Assembly (NCBI RefSeq): GCF_016907895.1
Contig: NZ_JAFBCV010000011.1
Location: 62,001-126,000, forward strand
DNA length: 64,000 nt
DNA from: Shouchella xiaoxiensis
GTDB lineage: Bacteria; Bacillota; Bacilli; Bacillales; Bacillaceae_D
Direction of reading: 5' to 3'
Part shown: one piece after another, positions 23,835 to 33,524 of the stretch
How positions within the stretch are numbered: the first letter of the stretch is position 1
Layout: every line of letters begins with the position of its first letter
Position numbers and translations under genes: made by a program
Notes under the pieces: generated by a model
The model's input: the letters and a program-made list of their open reading frames with translations, nothing else
The model's database searches: none
Told to the model about the DNA's origin: nothing

Positions 23835-24887
23835 TCATTTAGGTAGAGATACAGGCTTTACGTCTTGATCAACCGTTAGTTTCTGAATAAAACCAACTAA
23901 TAGGTCAATTTCTTGTTCCATATCCTGCAAAGAGGCTACTTCCCTTGGCGCATGCATATAGCGAAGAGGAAGAGATACGAGCGCAACTGGCACACCTTTG
24001 CCTGTTAAGCGAAGCTGGTCCGCATCCGTACCAGTTCGTCTCGGCGTTAATTCATATTGTAGAGGGATGTCTTTCTCTTTCGCCACCGTTTCAAGTAGGC
24101 GATTCATTTTTAAATTTATTGGAGCGCCTTTAGCAAGTACAGGTCCTTTGCCCAAACGAACATCTCCATGCTTTTGTTTGTTGACACCGGGATAATCGGT
24201 TGCAAACGTTACATCAATTGCAATCGCCATGTCTGGTTTTATTTGCGCACCCGCAAAATAGGCTCCACCCATATTGGTTTCTTCGTTAACTGTACTAACA
24301 CCACAAACACCAACGTCAGGGCGCTCAATTGCCAGACGCCTTATTACTTCCGCAACAATAAACGAACCCGTTCGATTGTCTAAACCACGTCCGCTTATGT
24401 AGCTATTCATCTTCATAGGCTCAACTTCATAGGTTACAGGATCACCAATCTGCACACAATTCTTCACCGTTTCTGCCGATTGAGCCCCACAGTCAATAAA
24501 TAAATCATCCATTGAAAAAGAATCCGAGGCTCCGCCATGATGCTCTGCATTTGTTCCCATCACACCGCTCATTATTCCATTTTTGCCGTGAATTTGCACA
24601 GACATTCCTAGAGCTGGTTTGTGACTAATCCCTCCAAGTTTTTCAACAAAAACGAAACCGTTCTCATCAATTGATTTCACGAGGAAGCCTATTTCATCAC
24701 AATGTCCAGCAAGTAGAACTTGGTAAGGAGAATCGGGGTTAATGCGGGCAATGGCATTTCCAGCATTATCTGTTGCTAGTTCATCTGCAGCATCCTTCAG
24801 ATCGTCTAACCATTTGCTTTGAATAGTCGCTTCATGTCCTGATGGGGACGGTATTTTTAATAGCTCGATTAATTTAGATTCGTCCAC
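23835..24887 (-). CDS. M42 family aminopeptidase
   Basis: 350 aa. Dinuclear metal ligands are visible: 'LLAGHCDEIGFLVKS' (His-x-Asp), 'SGRGLDNRTGSF' (Asp), 'STVNEETNMGGA' (catalytic Glu-Glu), 'AIDVTFATDYPG' (Asp) and 'RYMHAPREV' (His). M42 enzymes are cytoplasmic tetrahedral dodecamers that trim peptides; B. subtilis has YsdC, YtoP and YhfE of this type. GTG start with GAGGA about ten bases upstream. It lies 19 bases downstream of tagH, but the pathways are unrelated. Confidence 0.92.
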   Translation of the reverse strand: MDESKLIELLKIPSPSGHEATIQSKWLDDLKDAADELATDNAGNAIARINPDSPYQVLLAGHCDEIGFLVKSIDENGFVFVEKLGGISHKPALGMSVQIHGKNGIMSGVMGTNAEHHGGASDSFSMDDLFIDCGAQSAETVKNCVQIGDPVTYEVEPMKMNSYISGRGLDNRTGSFIVAEVIRRLAIERPDVGVCGVSTVNEETNMGGAYFAGAQIKPDMAIAIDVTFATDYPGVNKQKHGDVRLGKGPVLAKGAPINLKMNRLLETVAKEKDIPLQYELTPRRTGTDADQLRLTGKGVPVALVSLPLRYMHAPREVASLQDMEQEIDLLVGFIQKLTVDQDVKPVSLPK

Positions 24888-24906
24888 AGAAATCAGTCCT
24901 CTTCTA

Positions 24907-26538
24907 TTAATTGTTTGAATAGATATAAGCCCAGCTCAACGTTTCATCTAAAATAATATGCTGGTTTCCGACTTGATAATTACTTGTGTTTTCGTGCATC
25001 ATTTGGTCTCCCTTTAAAGGGATAAGGAGGGCAACAATTGTTCCAAGCTCATTCACTTTGTACTGAATGCCCGTTTCAGTCTCGTAGTAGCCGAATCCAT
25101 ATTCATCTGCCGTCAGAAAATTGACTTGGTTAAGAACAGATTCTAGGCTCTCACCGATATAGGCAAGAGAAAAAGGTAAATAGAGCCTTACATCCTCAGA
25201 CAAAAACGGTTCCATTCTGTCCCAATCAACATCAAGACCCTTATCTTCGATTAAAAAGAGATCCTCTTTTTTTAGAAATAAATCATCACCATCATTTTCA
25301 GTCACAACAAGGCTATTAGACTGATCATGTCCAATAACCTTAACTTCAGTTCCAAACGGCACATACAACTGGGGTGTTTCTAAATCCGGTTCTGTATAAA
25401 TAGCTGTTTCAGCTGCTTGAACAACTGCATCAATGCTTGATTCGTACAAAACAAGCTCATTAAGCTCTTCTAAAGGAGCATTGACGCTCTCAACCATCTG
25501 CTCCTCATGAACACTCGCTTCGCTCGATCCAATCGATTCCAAAAATGGCTGTAGAGCAAGTAAATAAGCTGCTAACAAAAAAACCGTCAAAAACAATGCT
25601 AATTGGGTAAAAAATAAGACCGCCTGAACTCCACGTTTGTCATCCTTTACTTTACGAGCTTTTTTTCCTTTTTTGCTCTTCCTTAAAGGCGCTTGATCCG
25701 GATCGTAAGGTCGTTCTTCTTCCTCGGTTTCGATTGAATCTAACTGGACAGACCGCAGTTGCTTGAGCTCTTGTTTATGGGCCTTTTTTTCAACTTTTGG
25801 TAATTTGTTAAACCATTTAATATATTCTTTATAACTAGTTATGACAGACTTTGTTTCGCCAAAATCGCGAACTTCTCCATTGTGGAGCCACAGGACACGA
25901 TCTGACAGATTTTTTACCTCTCTAATATTATGGCTAATAAAGATAATTGTTTTTCCTTCAGCTTTAAATTCATTAATTTTGTCCTTACACTTTTTATAAA
26001 ATGTCTTATCGCCAACGGATAAAGCTTCATCAACAATCATAATATCAGGATTTGTATGGGCCGAAATGGCAAACCCTAGTCTTGACTTCATTCCAGATGA
26101 ATAATTTTTAACTGGCTGATTTATAAAATCACCAATATCAGCGAACTCTTCAATAGAAGGCATCAATTCAGTAATTTGTTTTTTATTAAAACCATGCATT
26201 AAACACTTCTGTTCAATGTTTTCGTAACCATTTAAATTATTGCTTAGTCCAACATTAATTGCAATTAATGATGTCTCACCACGAATATCCATCTCTCCTT
26301 CAGTAGGAGGAATGACACTCGATAGGATGTTTGATATTGTTGATTTTCCCGAGCCATTAATTCCAACAATCCCGATTGTTTCGCCTTCAAAAATCTCAAG
26401 CGAGATATTTTTAAGTGCATAAAAATCGCGGTTCTGTTCTCTCATTTTCGGAAAGAACATCGCCTTTAGTTTCTCAACATTGTTATGAAACAATGTATAT
26501 TTTTTTGATACACCTTCTAATTTAATCTTAGGGTTCAT
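24907..26538 (-). CDS. tagH: Teichoic acid export ATP-binding protein TagH
   Basis: 543 aa. '[17 protein letters not shown]' is typical of polysaccharide/teichoic-acid exporters. Walker A 'GINGSGKST', signature '[14 protein letters not shown]', Walker B '[14 protein letters not shown]', H-loop 'FISHNIREV'. After the ATPase (to about residue 250) come a basic linker, one membrane helix (about 305-330) and an extracellular region with an SH3-like part, as in B. subtilis TagH (527 aa). The ATG at 26538 is nine bases from AAAGGGG; two upstream TTG codons are less likely. Confidence 0.94.
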   Translation of the reverse strand: MNPKIKLEGVSKKYTLFHNNVEKLKAMFFPKMREQNRDFYALKNISLEIFEGETIGIVGINGSGKSTISNILSSVIPPTEGEMDIRGETSLIAINVGLSNNLNGYENIEQKCLMHGFNKKQITELMPSIEEFADIGDFINQPVKNYSSGMKSRLGFAISAHTNPDIMIVDEALSVGDKTFYKKCKDKINEFKAEGKTIIFISHNIREVKNLSDRVLWLHNGEVRDFGETKSVITSYKEYIKWFNKLPKVEKKAHKQELKQLRSVQLDSIETEEEERPYDPDQAPLRKSKKGKKARKVKDDKRGVQAVLFFTQLALFLTVFLLAAYLLALQPFLESIGSSEASVHEEQMVESVNAPLEELNELVLYESSIDAVVQAAETAIYTEPDLETPQLYVPFGTEVKVIGHDQSNSLVVTENDGDDLFLKKEDLFLIEDKGLDVDWDRMEPFLSEDVRLYLPFSLAYIGESLESVLNQVNFLTADEYGFGYYETETGIQYKVNELGTIVALLIPLKGDQMMHENTSNYQVGNQHIILDETLSWAYIYSNN

Positions 26539-26553
26539 CAACAATTGCCCCTT

Positions 26554-27357
26554 TTATAAGTAATCCACAAAGCTATTTTTAAATTTATTAAACACATGCG
26601 CACCAACAAATCCAAGAATCAAAATACCTGACCAGAAATAAATCATATACGTTAAATCTTCAAAAAACCAAGTACCACCAATAAAAGAATCCCGGAAACC
26701 ATTAATAATGTAGTAAAACGGATTTAACTGTAAAATGGGTAATAAGCTTGCAGGCATTGCACTTGGAACCCAAATGATTGGACTGAGAAAGAACATCATT
26801 CGCATCGCCGCTTCTAAGAGCTGAAAATAATCGCGAACAACTGTCGCAAGTGTTGCACTTAATATTGTAAAAACGTACAAAAATGCATATAAACACAACA
26901 TATAGTAAGGCAATTGAAGTAAATAAATACCTGAGAAAATTGAATAAATCGCTAAGACGATGCATAAAATCCCCAGCATAACAAAGAAGCTAATTGAGTT
27001 TCCAGCTATAACAATTGATGGTAAAACACTAACTGGAAACTTCATCTTAGAAACCATTTTAATTTTTTTATATATGCTATCAGACCCTTGCAGCACAGTT
27101 GGCAATATAAAAAACCAAGGCACTAGACCACAGATTAACCAGACGAAAAACGGAGTGTCTCCAACATCTTGTCCTTGACGTATACCGAGACCAAAAATAA
27201 CAAAAAAGACCACTACCTGCATAAGCGGACTAAATACTTGCCATAATGCACCTAAATAATGAAGCAAGAATTTACTTCGTTGTTCAAACGCAGCCAGTCT
27301 TAAAATCAAATGTTTGTTATCATACTGCTCTTTTAGCAGGTGTAAAACGGCTTTCAT
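26554..27357 (-). CDS. tagG: Teichoic acid export permease TagG
   Basis: 267 aa, six membrane helices, ABC-2 type. 'LAAFEQRSKFLLHYLGALWQVFSPLMQVVVFFVIFGLG' is the family N-terminus and 'NPFYYIINGFRDSFIGG' the conserved C-terminal loop. With TagH it exports undecaprenyl-linked wall teichoic acid. AAGGAGTACAAGCT sets the ATG. First gene of the tagGH pair; the synthesis genes are not in the window. Confidence 0.94.
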   Translation of the reverse strand: MKAVLHLLKEQYDNKHLILRLAAFEQRSKFLLHYLGALWQVFSPLMQVVVFFVIFGLGIRQGQDVGDTPFFVWLICGLVPWFFILPTVLQGSDSIYKKIKMVSKMKFPVSVLPSIVIAGNSISFFVMLGILCIVLAIYSIFSGIYLLQLPYYMLCLYAFLYVFTILSATLATVVRDYFQLLEAAMRMMFFLSPIIWVPSAMPASLLPILQLNPFYYIINGFRDSFIGGTWFFEDLTYMIYFWSGILILGFVGAHVFNKFKNSFVDYL

Positions 27358-27507
27358 AGCTTGTACTCCTTGATTTCTTTAGTGAATTTCCAAAACACTG
27401 TAAGCAAACATGCAAATTGCACTTACTCATCATATCACTTACTACATCGTTTCGCCATTTTCACTTTAAATATTATAAGTGTCAATATTATTACGATTAC
27501 ATTAAAA

Positions 27508-27536
27508 AGCATCTGGTCAGCTAGATGCCAGATGCT
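27508..27536 (-). terminator. Terminator of the GNAT gene
   Basis: AGCATCTGG pairs with CCAGATGCT; five T follow on the minus strand. It overlaps the stop codon at 27521. Confidence 0.8.
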
Positions 27537-28336
27537 ACATATTCTTTATCGAATTGATACATTACCCATCGATCAATATCCTCAAAGCCAATCCGCTTGT
27601 AAATAATCCCAGCCTCTGGGTTATCATAAAATAAACAAGCCTCTTTTCCTTCAGAAAACAATTTGCTACATAATTGATAAACGCAAGCAGTGGCGTACCC
27701 TTTTCGTTTATGTGTTTGCAATGTTGCTACTCCGACAATCATTGCTGATGCAGAATTTTCGGCAGTCGTTGATGCACTCGCAACAATACGCCCATCTTGT
27801 TTTATTACAGTGGCACGGGAAAATCCATTCGCCAAGTCCTCTTGTTTCTTTTTAATCGTTGTTGGGATTGAATTAGCAAATTCGGGAATCTCTTTAAGAA
27901 AACAAAGCAACCCTTCGGCGTCAGCTACAGACGCTAGTTCAATTGAAGATGTATCAACCCGTTGATTGTTTTCTAGTTGACTACACTTCGCATAATACAA
28001 TTGACGTTTTGATTTAGCTGTTTTTAAGTGTGGTTCGATCGCTTCTGTCACTTCTTTTAAACCCGACATTGCCTCAAAATGATCATCTTTACCCATAATA
28101 GAAGCAAACCCTTTAGCATCAAATGGGCCTTTTGCAAAAGGAATATAATTGGAGTAATATTTAAGTAAAATAGCAATTAACTGATTATCCTGATTAAATT
28201 CACCCCAAATCTTTTGAAAATCCTGATCAAAGCCAAATGCTTCAATATCCCCAATAATGAATAAATTCTCCGCAGCTTTTTGTTTTAAAAATTGCAAGCA
28301 AGACTCTTTGTCGTCGCTCGTTAAAATACGTATCAT
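27521..28336 (-). CDS. GNAT family N-acetyltransferase
   Basis: 271 aa. N-terminal half ('LKQKAAENLFIIGDIEAFGF') resembles the FeeM/ZmaR-like first lobe. Motif A is 'VGVATLQTHKRKGYATACVYQL' near residue 205, and 'LFYDNPEAGIIYKRIGFEDI' is motif B. Start at ATG 28336, nine bases from AGAGGAG; the GTG three codons upstream overlaps that box. Substrate unknown. Confidence 0.8.
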   Translation of the reverse strand: MIRILTSDDKESCLQFLKQKAAENLFIIGDIEAFGFDQDFQKIWGEFNQDNQLIAILLKYYSNYIPFAKGPFDAKGFASIMGKDDHFEAMSGLKEVTEAIEPHLKTAKSKRQLYYAKCSQLENNQRVDTSSIELASVADAEGLLCFLKEIPEFANSIPTTIKKKQEDLANGFSRATVIKQDGRIVASASTTAENSASAMIVGVATLQTHKRKGYATACVYQLCSKLFSEGKEACLFYDNPEAGIIYKRIGFEDIDRWVMYQFDKEYVASGI

Positions 28337-28461
28337 AGGCGTCACTCCTCTTGAGGTTTCTCCTATTCTACTTCATTATCTTGTCTAAGGCTAGAAGCGT
28401 TTGTTCATTTTTTTCTAAAGGAATTAAACAATATACAGAACAAAACGAGAGGGGAAAAACA

Positions 28462-29091
28462 GTGTCTGATTTTAAAAGGGAAGTTTGCTTGGAAAATATC
28501 ACATTATTAGAAAAAGCGATTGCATCAGGAGCAGACCGCATTGAACTATGTAATCAATTGGAGGTTGGTGGGACAACCGTTAGCTACGGGATGGCTCAGT
28601 ATGCAATCCATCGTTGTGCTGAAGTTTCGATCCCCGTTATGTTGCTCATTCGTCCTCGAGCCGGTGACTTTGTCTTTAATGAGAGTGAAATAACGGTCAT
28701 GCTCTCCGATATAAAGCAATTGAAAGAGCTAAAGCCTGCTGGTTTTGTGATTGGCTGTTTAACGCAGGAAAATGCAATTGATTTAATGGCCATGGAAAGG
28801 TTAGTATCTGAAGCTCGTCCTCATGAAGTGACGTTCCACATGGCGTTTGACCAGGTTGCTGATCCATACGCTGCGATTGACCAACTTTTTGAGTTAGGCG
28901 TTTCACGTATATTAATGCACGGAACAAATTCGGCAATTGAAGACAATTGCGCTCAGATTGCTTCCTACATAGCTTACGCAGCAAACCGATTGATTATCAT
29001 GCCAGGTGGCGGCGTAACAACACAAAATGCCTTGCTACTACACGAAGCAACTGGAGCAAAGGAGCTTCATGGCACCAGACTGTTATGGTGA
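28462..29091 (+). CDS. cutC: CutC family protein
   Basis: 209 aa TIM-barrel. 'REVCLENITLLEKAIASGADRIELCNQLEVGGTTVS' and 'PVMLLIRPRAGDFVFNESE' are CutC signatures, as is 'VTFHMAFDQVADPYAAIDQL'. CutC was named for copper tolerance in E. coli, but its biochemical role is unsettled. GTG start with GAGAGGGG six bases upstream; the open frame to 28351 is not supported. It ends three bases from the convergent liaR. Confidence 0.9.
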   Translation: MSDFKREVCLENITLLEKAIASGADRIELCNQLEVGGTTVSYGMAQYAIHRCAEVSIPVMLLIRPRAGDFVFNESEITVMLSDIKQLKELKPAGFVIGCLTQENAIDLMAMERLVSEARPHEVTFHMAFDQVADPYAAIDQLFELGVSRILMHGTNSAIEDNCAQIASYIAYAANRLIIMPGGGVTTQNALLLHEATGAKELHGTRLLW

Positions 29092-29094
29092 TCG

Positions 29095-29724
29095 TCACTT
29101 TTGAAACAATTGCTCATTAAAAGCATAGATAACTGCCTGAGTGCGGTCTTCCACGTTCAATTTCGACAAAATATGACTAACATGCGTTTTAACTGTCTTA
29201 ATCGTAATAAATAGCGTTTCAGCAATTTGCTGGTTCGTTTTCCCGTTAGACATCAATTTCAGTATCTCTAATTCTCGGTTCGTAAGTGCTTGATGTAGGG
29301 GCGTCTCCGCTGTAAAGGCGGAGATCATTTGCCCTTGCACTTTAGCATCAAGCACGGATTCACCATTGTTTGTTTTTCGAATCGCATCTGCAATTTGCAT
29401 TGCACTCGACGTTTTGAGAACATAGCTCAAAGCGCCAGCTTCTAGTGCTGGACGAAGCTTATCACTGTCAACAAAGCTTGTAACCACAACGATTTTCGCT
29501 TGAGGCCAACTCGCTTTTATTCTTCTCGTTGCTTCAATCCCATCCATTTCGTCCATGACCAAATCCATAACAATGACGTCTGGTTTCAAATTAAGTGCTT
29601 TCTCAACACCCTCTAATCCGTTTTTTGCTTCGTCTATTACATGGATATCTTCTTGCGTTGATAAAAAAGCAGAAACACCTAGACGGACTGTTTCATGATC
29701 ATCAACAAGCAATACGTTAATCAT
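29095..29724 (-). CDS. liaR: NarL-family response regulator LiaR
   Basis: 209 aa. Receiver domain with acidic pocket 'LLVDDHE' and phospho-acceptor 'VIVMDLVMDEMDG' (Asp about 54), switch residues 'VVVTSF' and Lys in 'YVLKTS'. C-terminal LuxR HTH 'LTNRELEILKLMSNGKTNQQIAETLFITIKTVKTHV'. In B. subtilis LiaR activates liaI on cell-wall stress (bacitracin, nisin, daptomycin, vancomycin). The start overlaps the end of liaS by eight bases. Confidence 0.92.
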   Translation of the reverse strand: MINVLLVDDHETVRLGVSAFLSTQEDIHVIDEAKNGLEGVEKALNLKPDVIVMDLVMDEMDGIEATRRIKASWPQAKIVVVTSFVDSDKLRPALEAGALSYVLKTSSAMQIADAIRKTNNGESVLDAKVQGQMISAFTAETPLHQALTNRELEILKLMSNGKTNQQIAETLFITIKTVKTHVSHILSKLNVEDRTQAVIYAFNEQLFQK

Positions 29725-30766
29725 TCAGCTCATCTCCTTCCACAATGGGCACCTTCACTTCAACACTTGTTCCTTGTCCTTTAACGCTGATAATCCGCAT
29801 TGTCCCACCAATCTCTTCTGCTCTTTCCTCTATACCGTTTAGACCATAGCCACCCATAGACTCGGTTCGTTCAAACCCTGTACCGTCATCCGTTATTTTT
29901 AAAACAGTGAAGTGATCTAAATTCTCATAAAAGACGCTAATTTCATTGGCGTTTGCATGACGCAACGCGTTAGCAATTGCCTCTTGTGTAATTCGAAATA
30001 ATTGATCCTCTACTCCTGGCGAAAGAGTTGTATCACTTAAGCGTACGGAAAAAGAAATTGGATGCTTTTCTGCGAGGCTTTGGACAAGTTGTTCAACTCC
30101 ATCTTTAAAAGATTGATTTTCCAACTGGATTGGTCTTAGTTGCAAGAGCAGAGCCCTCATATCATTTTGGGCATCGTTAACGACTTTCTCAATTTGTTCA
30201 CAACGTTTCTGTAAACTTTCTACATTACTGTTTTTTTGGTTAACGGCAGCTGACAGTAACATTGATGCTGCGTATAGTTGCTGCGACACTGAATCATGAA
30301 GTTCTCTGGCAATTCGATGCCGTTCTTGGAAGACCAATTCATTCTTTAATTCGTTTTCTTTTTCCGTCCACTGGTCGATTACCTTTTGAGATCGATCAGC
30401 TTGATTTCGAATACGTTGCTCCATTTCAGTTACGAGTATCGTGGCTTCCTTAAAGTCAATTGATAGTTCTTCAACTTCTTTTTTCCCTGAGCTAAGATGA
30501 CCTTCACTTAGTTTTTGTACAGCGCTTCTGAATGTTTTAAGCCCTCTTTTCCAAGTGAGAACGACCGTCAAATAAATAATCACAGCAATAAGGAAGAACC
30601 ATGCAACAAACCAGACAAATAAAGGAATTGGATAATTACCAGGTTCGAAGGAGACTAAGTACGACCATTCAAGAATCTCTTCATTTACCAGATAGCCATA
30701 AAATAAAAGCAACGAAACACTAAGTAATAGAAAAACAATTACACCAATCCAACGCATCGTTTTCAT
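29717..30766 (-). CDS. liaS: Sensor histidine kinase LiaS (VraS-like)
   Basis: 349 aa. Two membrane helices with a short extracellular loop (an intramembrane-sensing kinase), a HAMP-like linker, HisKA_3 domain 'ERHRIARELHDSVSQQLYA' (phospho-His) and an ATPase domain ('ITQEAIANALRHANA' N-box, 'ITDDGTGF' G1, 'GGYGLNGI' G2). Start overlaps the liaF stop (ATGA). LiaF normally holds this kinase inactive. Confidence 0.93.
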   Translation of the reverse strand: MKTMRWIGVIVFLLLSVSLLLFYGYLVNEEILEWSYLVSFEPGNYPIPLFVWFVAWFFLIAVIIYLTVVLTWKRGLKTFRSAVQKLSEGHLSSGKKEVEELSIDFKEATILVTEMEQRIRNQADRSQKVIDQWTEKENELKNELVFQERHRIARELHDSVSQQLYAASMLLSAAVNQKNSNVESLQKRCEQIEKVVNDAQNDMRALLLQLRPIQLENQSFKDGVEQLVQSLAEKHPISFSVRLSDTTLSPGVEDQLFRITQEAIANALRHANANEISVFYENLDHFTVLKITDDGTGFERTESMGGYGLNGIEERAEEIGGTMRIISVKGQGTSVEVKVPIVEGDELND

Positions 30767-31467
30767 CGATACATCACCTCAATATCTCCAGCAACAAGGG
30801 ATGTATAGATTCTCAAACGGCGAGGAGAATCCGAAAATAAAGGATTTTCTACCGTTACATTTTGATTAAAACCTAGTTCGGCCTGATCAAAGATAGTGGA
30901 TTGACCATAAAAAGATGAATGATCAATTTGCACCCCAACATCATATGGTACGGAAATTTCAACACGACCAATAAACCCGCGCACAATAACTACCGTATCC
31001 CCTTTAGGTAATACCGTATTTTCAAAATGAATTACAGTTGAACCAATTCCCGTTTGAATATTAATGTTGTCACTTGAGAAAATCTGATTGCCAGTACGTT
31101 GATCCCCTAAAATGATGTTGCGGAAAAAGGTTTTCTTCCTTGTTTGTATGCCTTCCTCTAAACGAATTTCCATCGTATGAGGATGACGTGCCTTCTCCCA
31201 GAAAACGTACATCGTGTAAAACAGCAAAGCAAACAATGTAAGAATGAAAAATCCAGATGACAATAAAGTCAGTATGAAAATAACTAGACCACTGTAAAAA
31301 AAGAATTTCCCTTTTCTTTTTTTAATTTTTTTCAACCCATAGTAAATCATTAACGATGATCCTGCTAGAAAAATAAATGGACCTACGCTAATCAGTAATT
31401 CCAAAAAAGTAGCAGCAAGTAAGGCAAAGAGGATATACGCCGCAATATCGGTTCGATTTCTTTTCAT
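30763..31467 (-). CDS. liaF: LiaF, inhibitor of the LiaSR system
   Basis: 234 aa. About four N-terminal membrane helices in the first 95 residues, then a soluble beta-helix domain (DUF2154): 'IFSSDNINIQTGIGSTVIHFENTVLPKGDTVVIVRGFIGRVEISVP'. This is the standard LiaF/VraT layout. The ATGA overlap with liaS keeps the inhibitor:kinase ratio coupled. Confidence 0.92.
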   Translation of the reverse strand: MKRNRTDIAAYILFALLAATFLELLISVGPFIFLAGSSLMIYYGLKKIKKRKGKFFFYSGLVIFILTLLSSGFFILTLFALLFYTMYVFWEKARHPHTMEIRLEEGIQTRKKTFFRNIILGDQRTGNQIFSSDNINIQTGIGSTVIHFENTVLPKGDTVVIVRGFIGRVEISVPYDVGVQIDHSSFYGQSTIFDQAELGFNQNVTVENPLFSDSPRRLRIYTSLVAGDIEVMYR

Positions 31468-31539
31468 GTCTTTGCCTCCTTCACTGCTGGTTTATACGCC
31501 CTGTTGTATTTGCAATCCTTATTATACTATAGGCGCTCT

Positions 31540-32154
31540 TCAACCTGTACGTTCAGTTTGGTTTTGTTTTAACTTTTCAATTTCAGCATCAAAATTTAAC
31601 TGTAACGTTCTTTCTTCTTCCTTGTTCGGTTCAGTCTCTTCTTCATCAAGTCTGCCGTTTTCCTCCGAATAGTATGTCCATTTGGCTGCATCTTTTTCCG
31701 CTTTTGTCTCTTCAGATCGCGCAAATTCCGTCAGGTGGATTCGTTTCAATTTTTTTTGGATAAAGAAAAGTTCTCGGCCACGTTCCTCTAATTTTTTTAC
31801 CCGTTCACGCTGTTCTTCATAGGATTCTTTGTATTCATTAGCAAGCTCTTCATAGCCAGTTATTTCTGCTTGTGCATGTTCAATTAAATCAGATGCATTC
31901 GCTTCCGTTGCCACTGCTAACTGGTCTCTTCTCTTCTTGCTCATCTCTTCTGCAGCTTTCCATTCATCCATAAAATAGTATTCAAGCTTACGCTGCTTTT
32001 CTATGGTTTGCTTCCACTGCTTCATCTGCTTCTCCATCTTCTTGGAATCTGAATCGAATGTCGTTGATTCCGCTTGGACTGATTTACTACTCTTTTCTAA
32101 AACCGACTCAATATCAGCTGTAACCTGATCTTTGATTTGTTTAAAAATAGACAT
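31540..32154 (-). CDS. liaH: LiaH, PspA/IM30 family membrane-stress protein
   Basis: 204 aa, almost entirely coiled coil with high Lys/Glu/Gln content. Starts 'MSIFKQIKDQVTADIESVLEKS' like LiaH/PspA. Slightly shorter than B. subtilis LiaH (225 aa). In that species LiaH forms rings and is recruited to the membrane by LiaI under envelope stress. Second gene of the operon, 18 bases after liaI; followed by a 72-base gap before liaF, where liaG sits in B. subtilis. Confidence 0.85.
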   Translation of the reverse strand: MSIFKQIKDQVTADIESVLEKSSKSVQAESTTFDSDSKKMEKQMKQWKQTIEKQRKLEYYFMDEWKAAEEMSKKRRDQLAVATEANASDLIEHAQAEITGYEELANEYKESYEEQRERVKKLEERGRELFFIQKKLKRIHLTEFARSEETKAEKDAAKWTYYSEENGRLDEEETEPNKEEERTLQLNFDAEIEKLKQNQTERTG

Positions 32155-32172
32155 TTCATTCCCTCATTTCAT

Positions 32173-32469
32173 TTAGTCTTCGTATGAATACAGCTTCGTT
32201 TCTTTCCATTTTTCGTATAGCTTAATGAGTAAATAAAGCGCAATCACTCCTATAATCCCAGGTAAACTGCTAATCCCCACACACACACCAATCACTAAGA
32301 TCATCCACCATAAGACTTTCATAACGATGCTTTCACTTAAAGTTGCTTGACGCCACCCTAAATAAGCAAGCGCTGCCCCTACCCCAAGTCCGATTACAGC
32401 ACCTAGGGAAGATAAGAAAATAATTCCTAGCACGACAGCACCAATAATCATCCACGCCTTTGTCGACAT
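32173..32469 (-). CDS. liaI: LiaI-like membrane protein
   Basis: 98 aa, about three to four hydrophobic segments ('AWMIIGAVVLGIIFLSSLGAVIGLGVGAALAYLGW', two further helices). Its place directly before the PspA-like gene and its size mark it as LiaI, the membrane anchor of LiaH. The ATG at 32469 is nine bases from AAGGAGG; an ATG six bases upstream is too close. Confidence 0.8.
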   Translation of the reverse strand: MSTKAWMIIGAVVLGIIFLSSLGAVIGLGVGAALAYLGWRQATLSESIVMKVLWWMILVIGVCVGISSLPGIIGVIALYLLIKLYEKWKETKLYSYED

Positions 32470-32475
32470 TCTCAT

Positions 32476-32746
32476 CCACCTCCTTCTTCATTTCATATAC
32501 TTAGTTTACGTTTTTCCTTTTTAATCAGAAACGAGCTTGAGATTGAACTTAAACTAAGACCTGAGACTGATTAATACGTAAACCACCTCTTCTATAACGC
32601 ACTTTTGAGGTGAAACGCGTCGTACTCATCATATATAAGCGAATGTTTCGGCTCTCTAACAAAATAATTTATAAGGTGTTATACTTTATAAAAAGTCGTT
32701 TAGTACATATCACATATCATCTTCTGCGGAATGAGTTGAACCAACT
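32476..32746 (-). promoter_or_regulatory. Intergenic region with the expected liaI promoter
   Basis: This 271-base stretch separates the lia operon from the TauE/SafE gene. Around 32523-32568 there is an imperfect dyad (TCAG...CTGA ends with GTCT/AGAC elements) where a LiaR site is expected, but I cannot match a defined LiaR box with confidence. For the plus-strand gene TATACT at about 32680 is a possible -10. Nothing else is visible. Confidence 0.35.
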
Positions 32747-33493
32747 ATGTTCTTTCTTGCCATTATCTTTATAGCTGTATTTATTGGGGCCTTCATCCAA
32801 GGTGCTACCGGACTTGGATTAGGGCTTGTTATTACAGCGATTCTCCCATTTTTTCTCACAGTCAAAGAAACAACCTTACTTGTTCTTTCTTTACTTGTTA
32901 TTTCTGGTTTAACAGTCACCTTTAAGCATTATAAGCATTTGAAATGGAAAGAAATAATAGGCTTTCTTATTATTGTGCTGATCGGTCGCTTGATTGCTTT
33001 TTTCATTCTTGCTCAATACGGCGAAATGGACTTTTTAAAAACATGGCTCGGTGTTGCCCTTTTACTCATTGTCTTCTATCAAATGAGCTTAGCAAAAAGC
33101 CTTAAAAAAATTGGTGATTCCACTCAGAGCAAGAGAAGGGTATTACAAGTCGGACTCGGGTTAGCATCCGGTATTATCGGCGGTGTTTTTGGGCTTGGCG
33201 GACCCTTTCTAGTTATCTACTTCTTGCTTATTTATCCCACCCATAAATTCTCATATATTGTGAGTGTGCAGGCAGTCACAACAGTTGCGAGTATCTTCTC
33301 TGTATCCATACATGCTGTGAATGGTGATTTTTATCCCTCTTTTCTTACATACTTTCTTGTTGGGATTGTCGCTGTATTAATCGGTACCAATTTGGGTTTA
33401 CGTATTTTTGAACGCGTAAACGTCAAGCTTGTAAAGCGATTTACATTTGCTTTAATTTGTATTTCTGCTATCAATATCATCCTGTTCGCATAA
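32747..33493 (+). CDS. TauE/SafE (TSUP) family membrane transporter
   Basis: 248 aa, about eight helices. 'GAFIQGATGLGLGLVITAILPFF' and 'GIIGGVFGLGGPFLVIYFLL' are the two duplicated TSUP motifs (PF01925). Members export sulfite, sulfoacetate or related anions. The ATG has only a weak upstream GGAATGAG, so expression may be low. A second paralogue is at 40214-40936; they are not close copies. Confidence 0.88.
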   Translation: MFFLAIIFIAVFIGAFIQGATGLGLGLVITAILPFFLTVKETTLLVLSLLVISGLTVTFKHYKHLKWKEIIGFLIIVLIGRLIAFFILAQYGEMDFLKTWLGVALLLIVFYQMSLAKSLKKIGDSTQSKRRVLQVGLGLASGIIGGVFGLGGPFLVIYFLLIYPTHKFSYIVSVQAVTTVASIFSVSIHAVNGDFYPSFLTYFLVGIVAVLIGTNLGLRIFERVNVKLVKRFTFALICISAINIILFA

Positions 33494-33494
33494 A

Positions 33495-33524
33495 AAAAGC
33501 ATCAACCCGTGGGTTGATGCTTTT
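33495..33524. terminator. Bidirectional terminator
   Basis: AAAAGCATCAACCC pairs with GGGTTGATGCTTTT, between the convergent TSUP and racemase genes. Confidence 0.9.

Noticed and set aside
27358-27507. TTGACA followed at once by a TATAAT-like sequence upstream of tagG
   Set aside because: The two elements are only a few bases apart, so they cannot form one promoter; a GAAAAT -10 at 17 bases is too weak to call.
32523-32568. LiaR operator upstream of liaI
   Set aside because: An imperfect dyad is present, but I could not match it to a defined LiaR consensus with confidence, so it is only mentioned in the intergenic entry.
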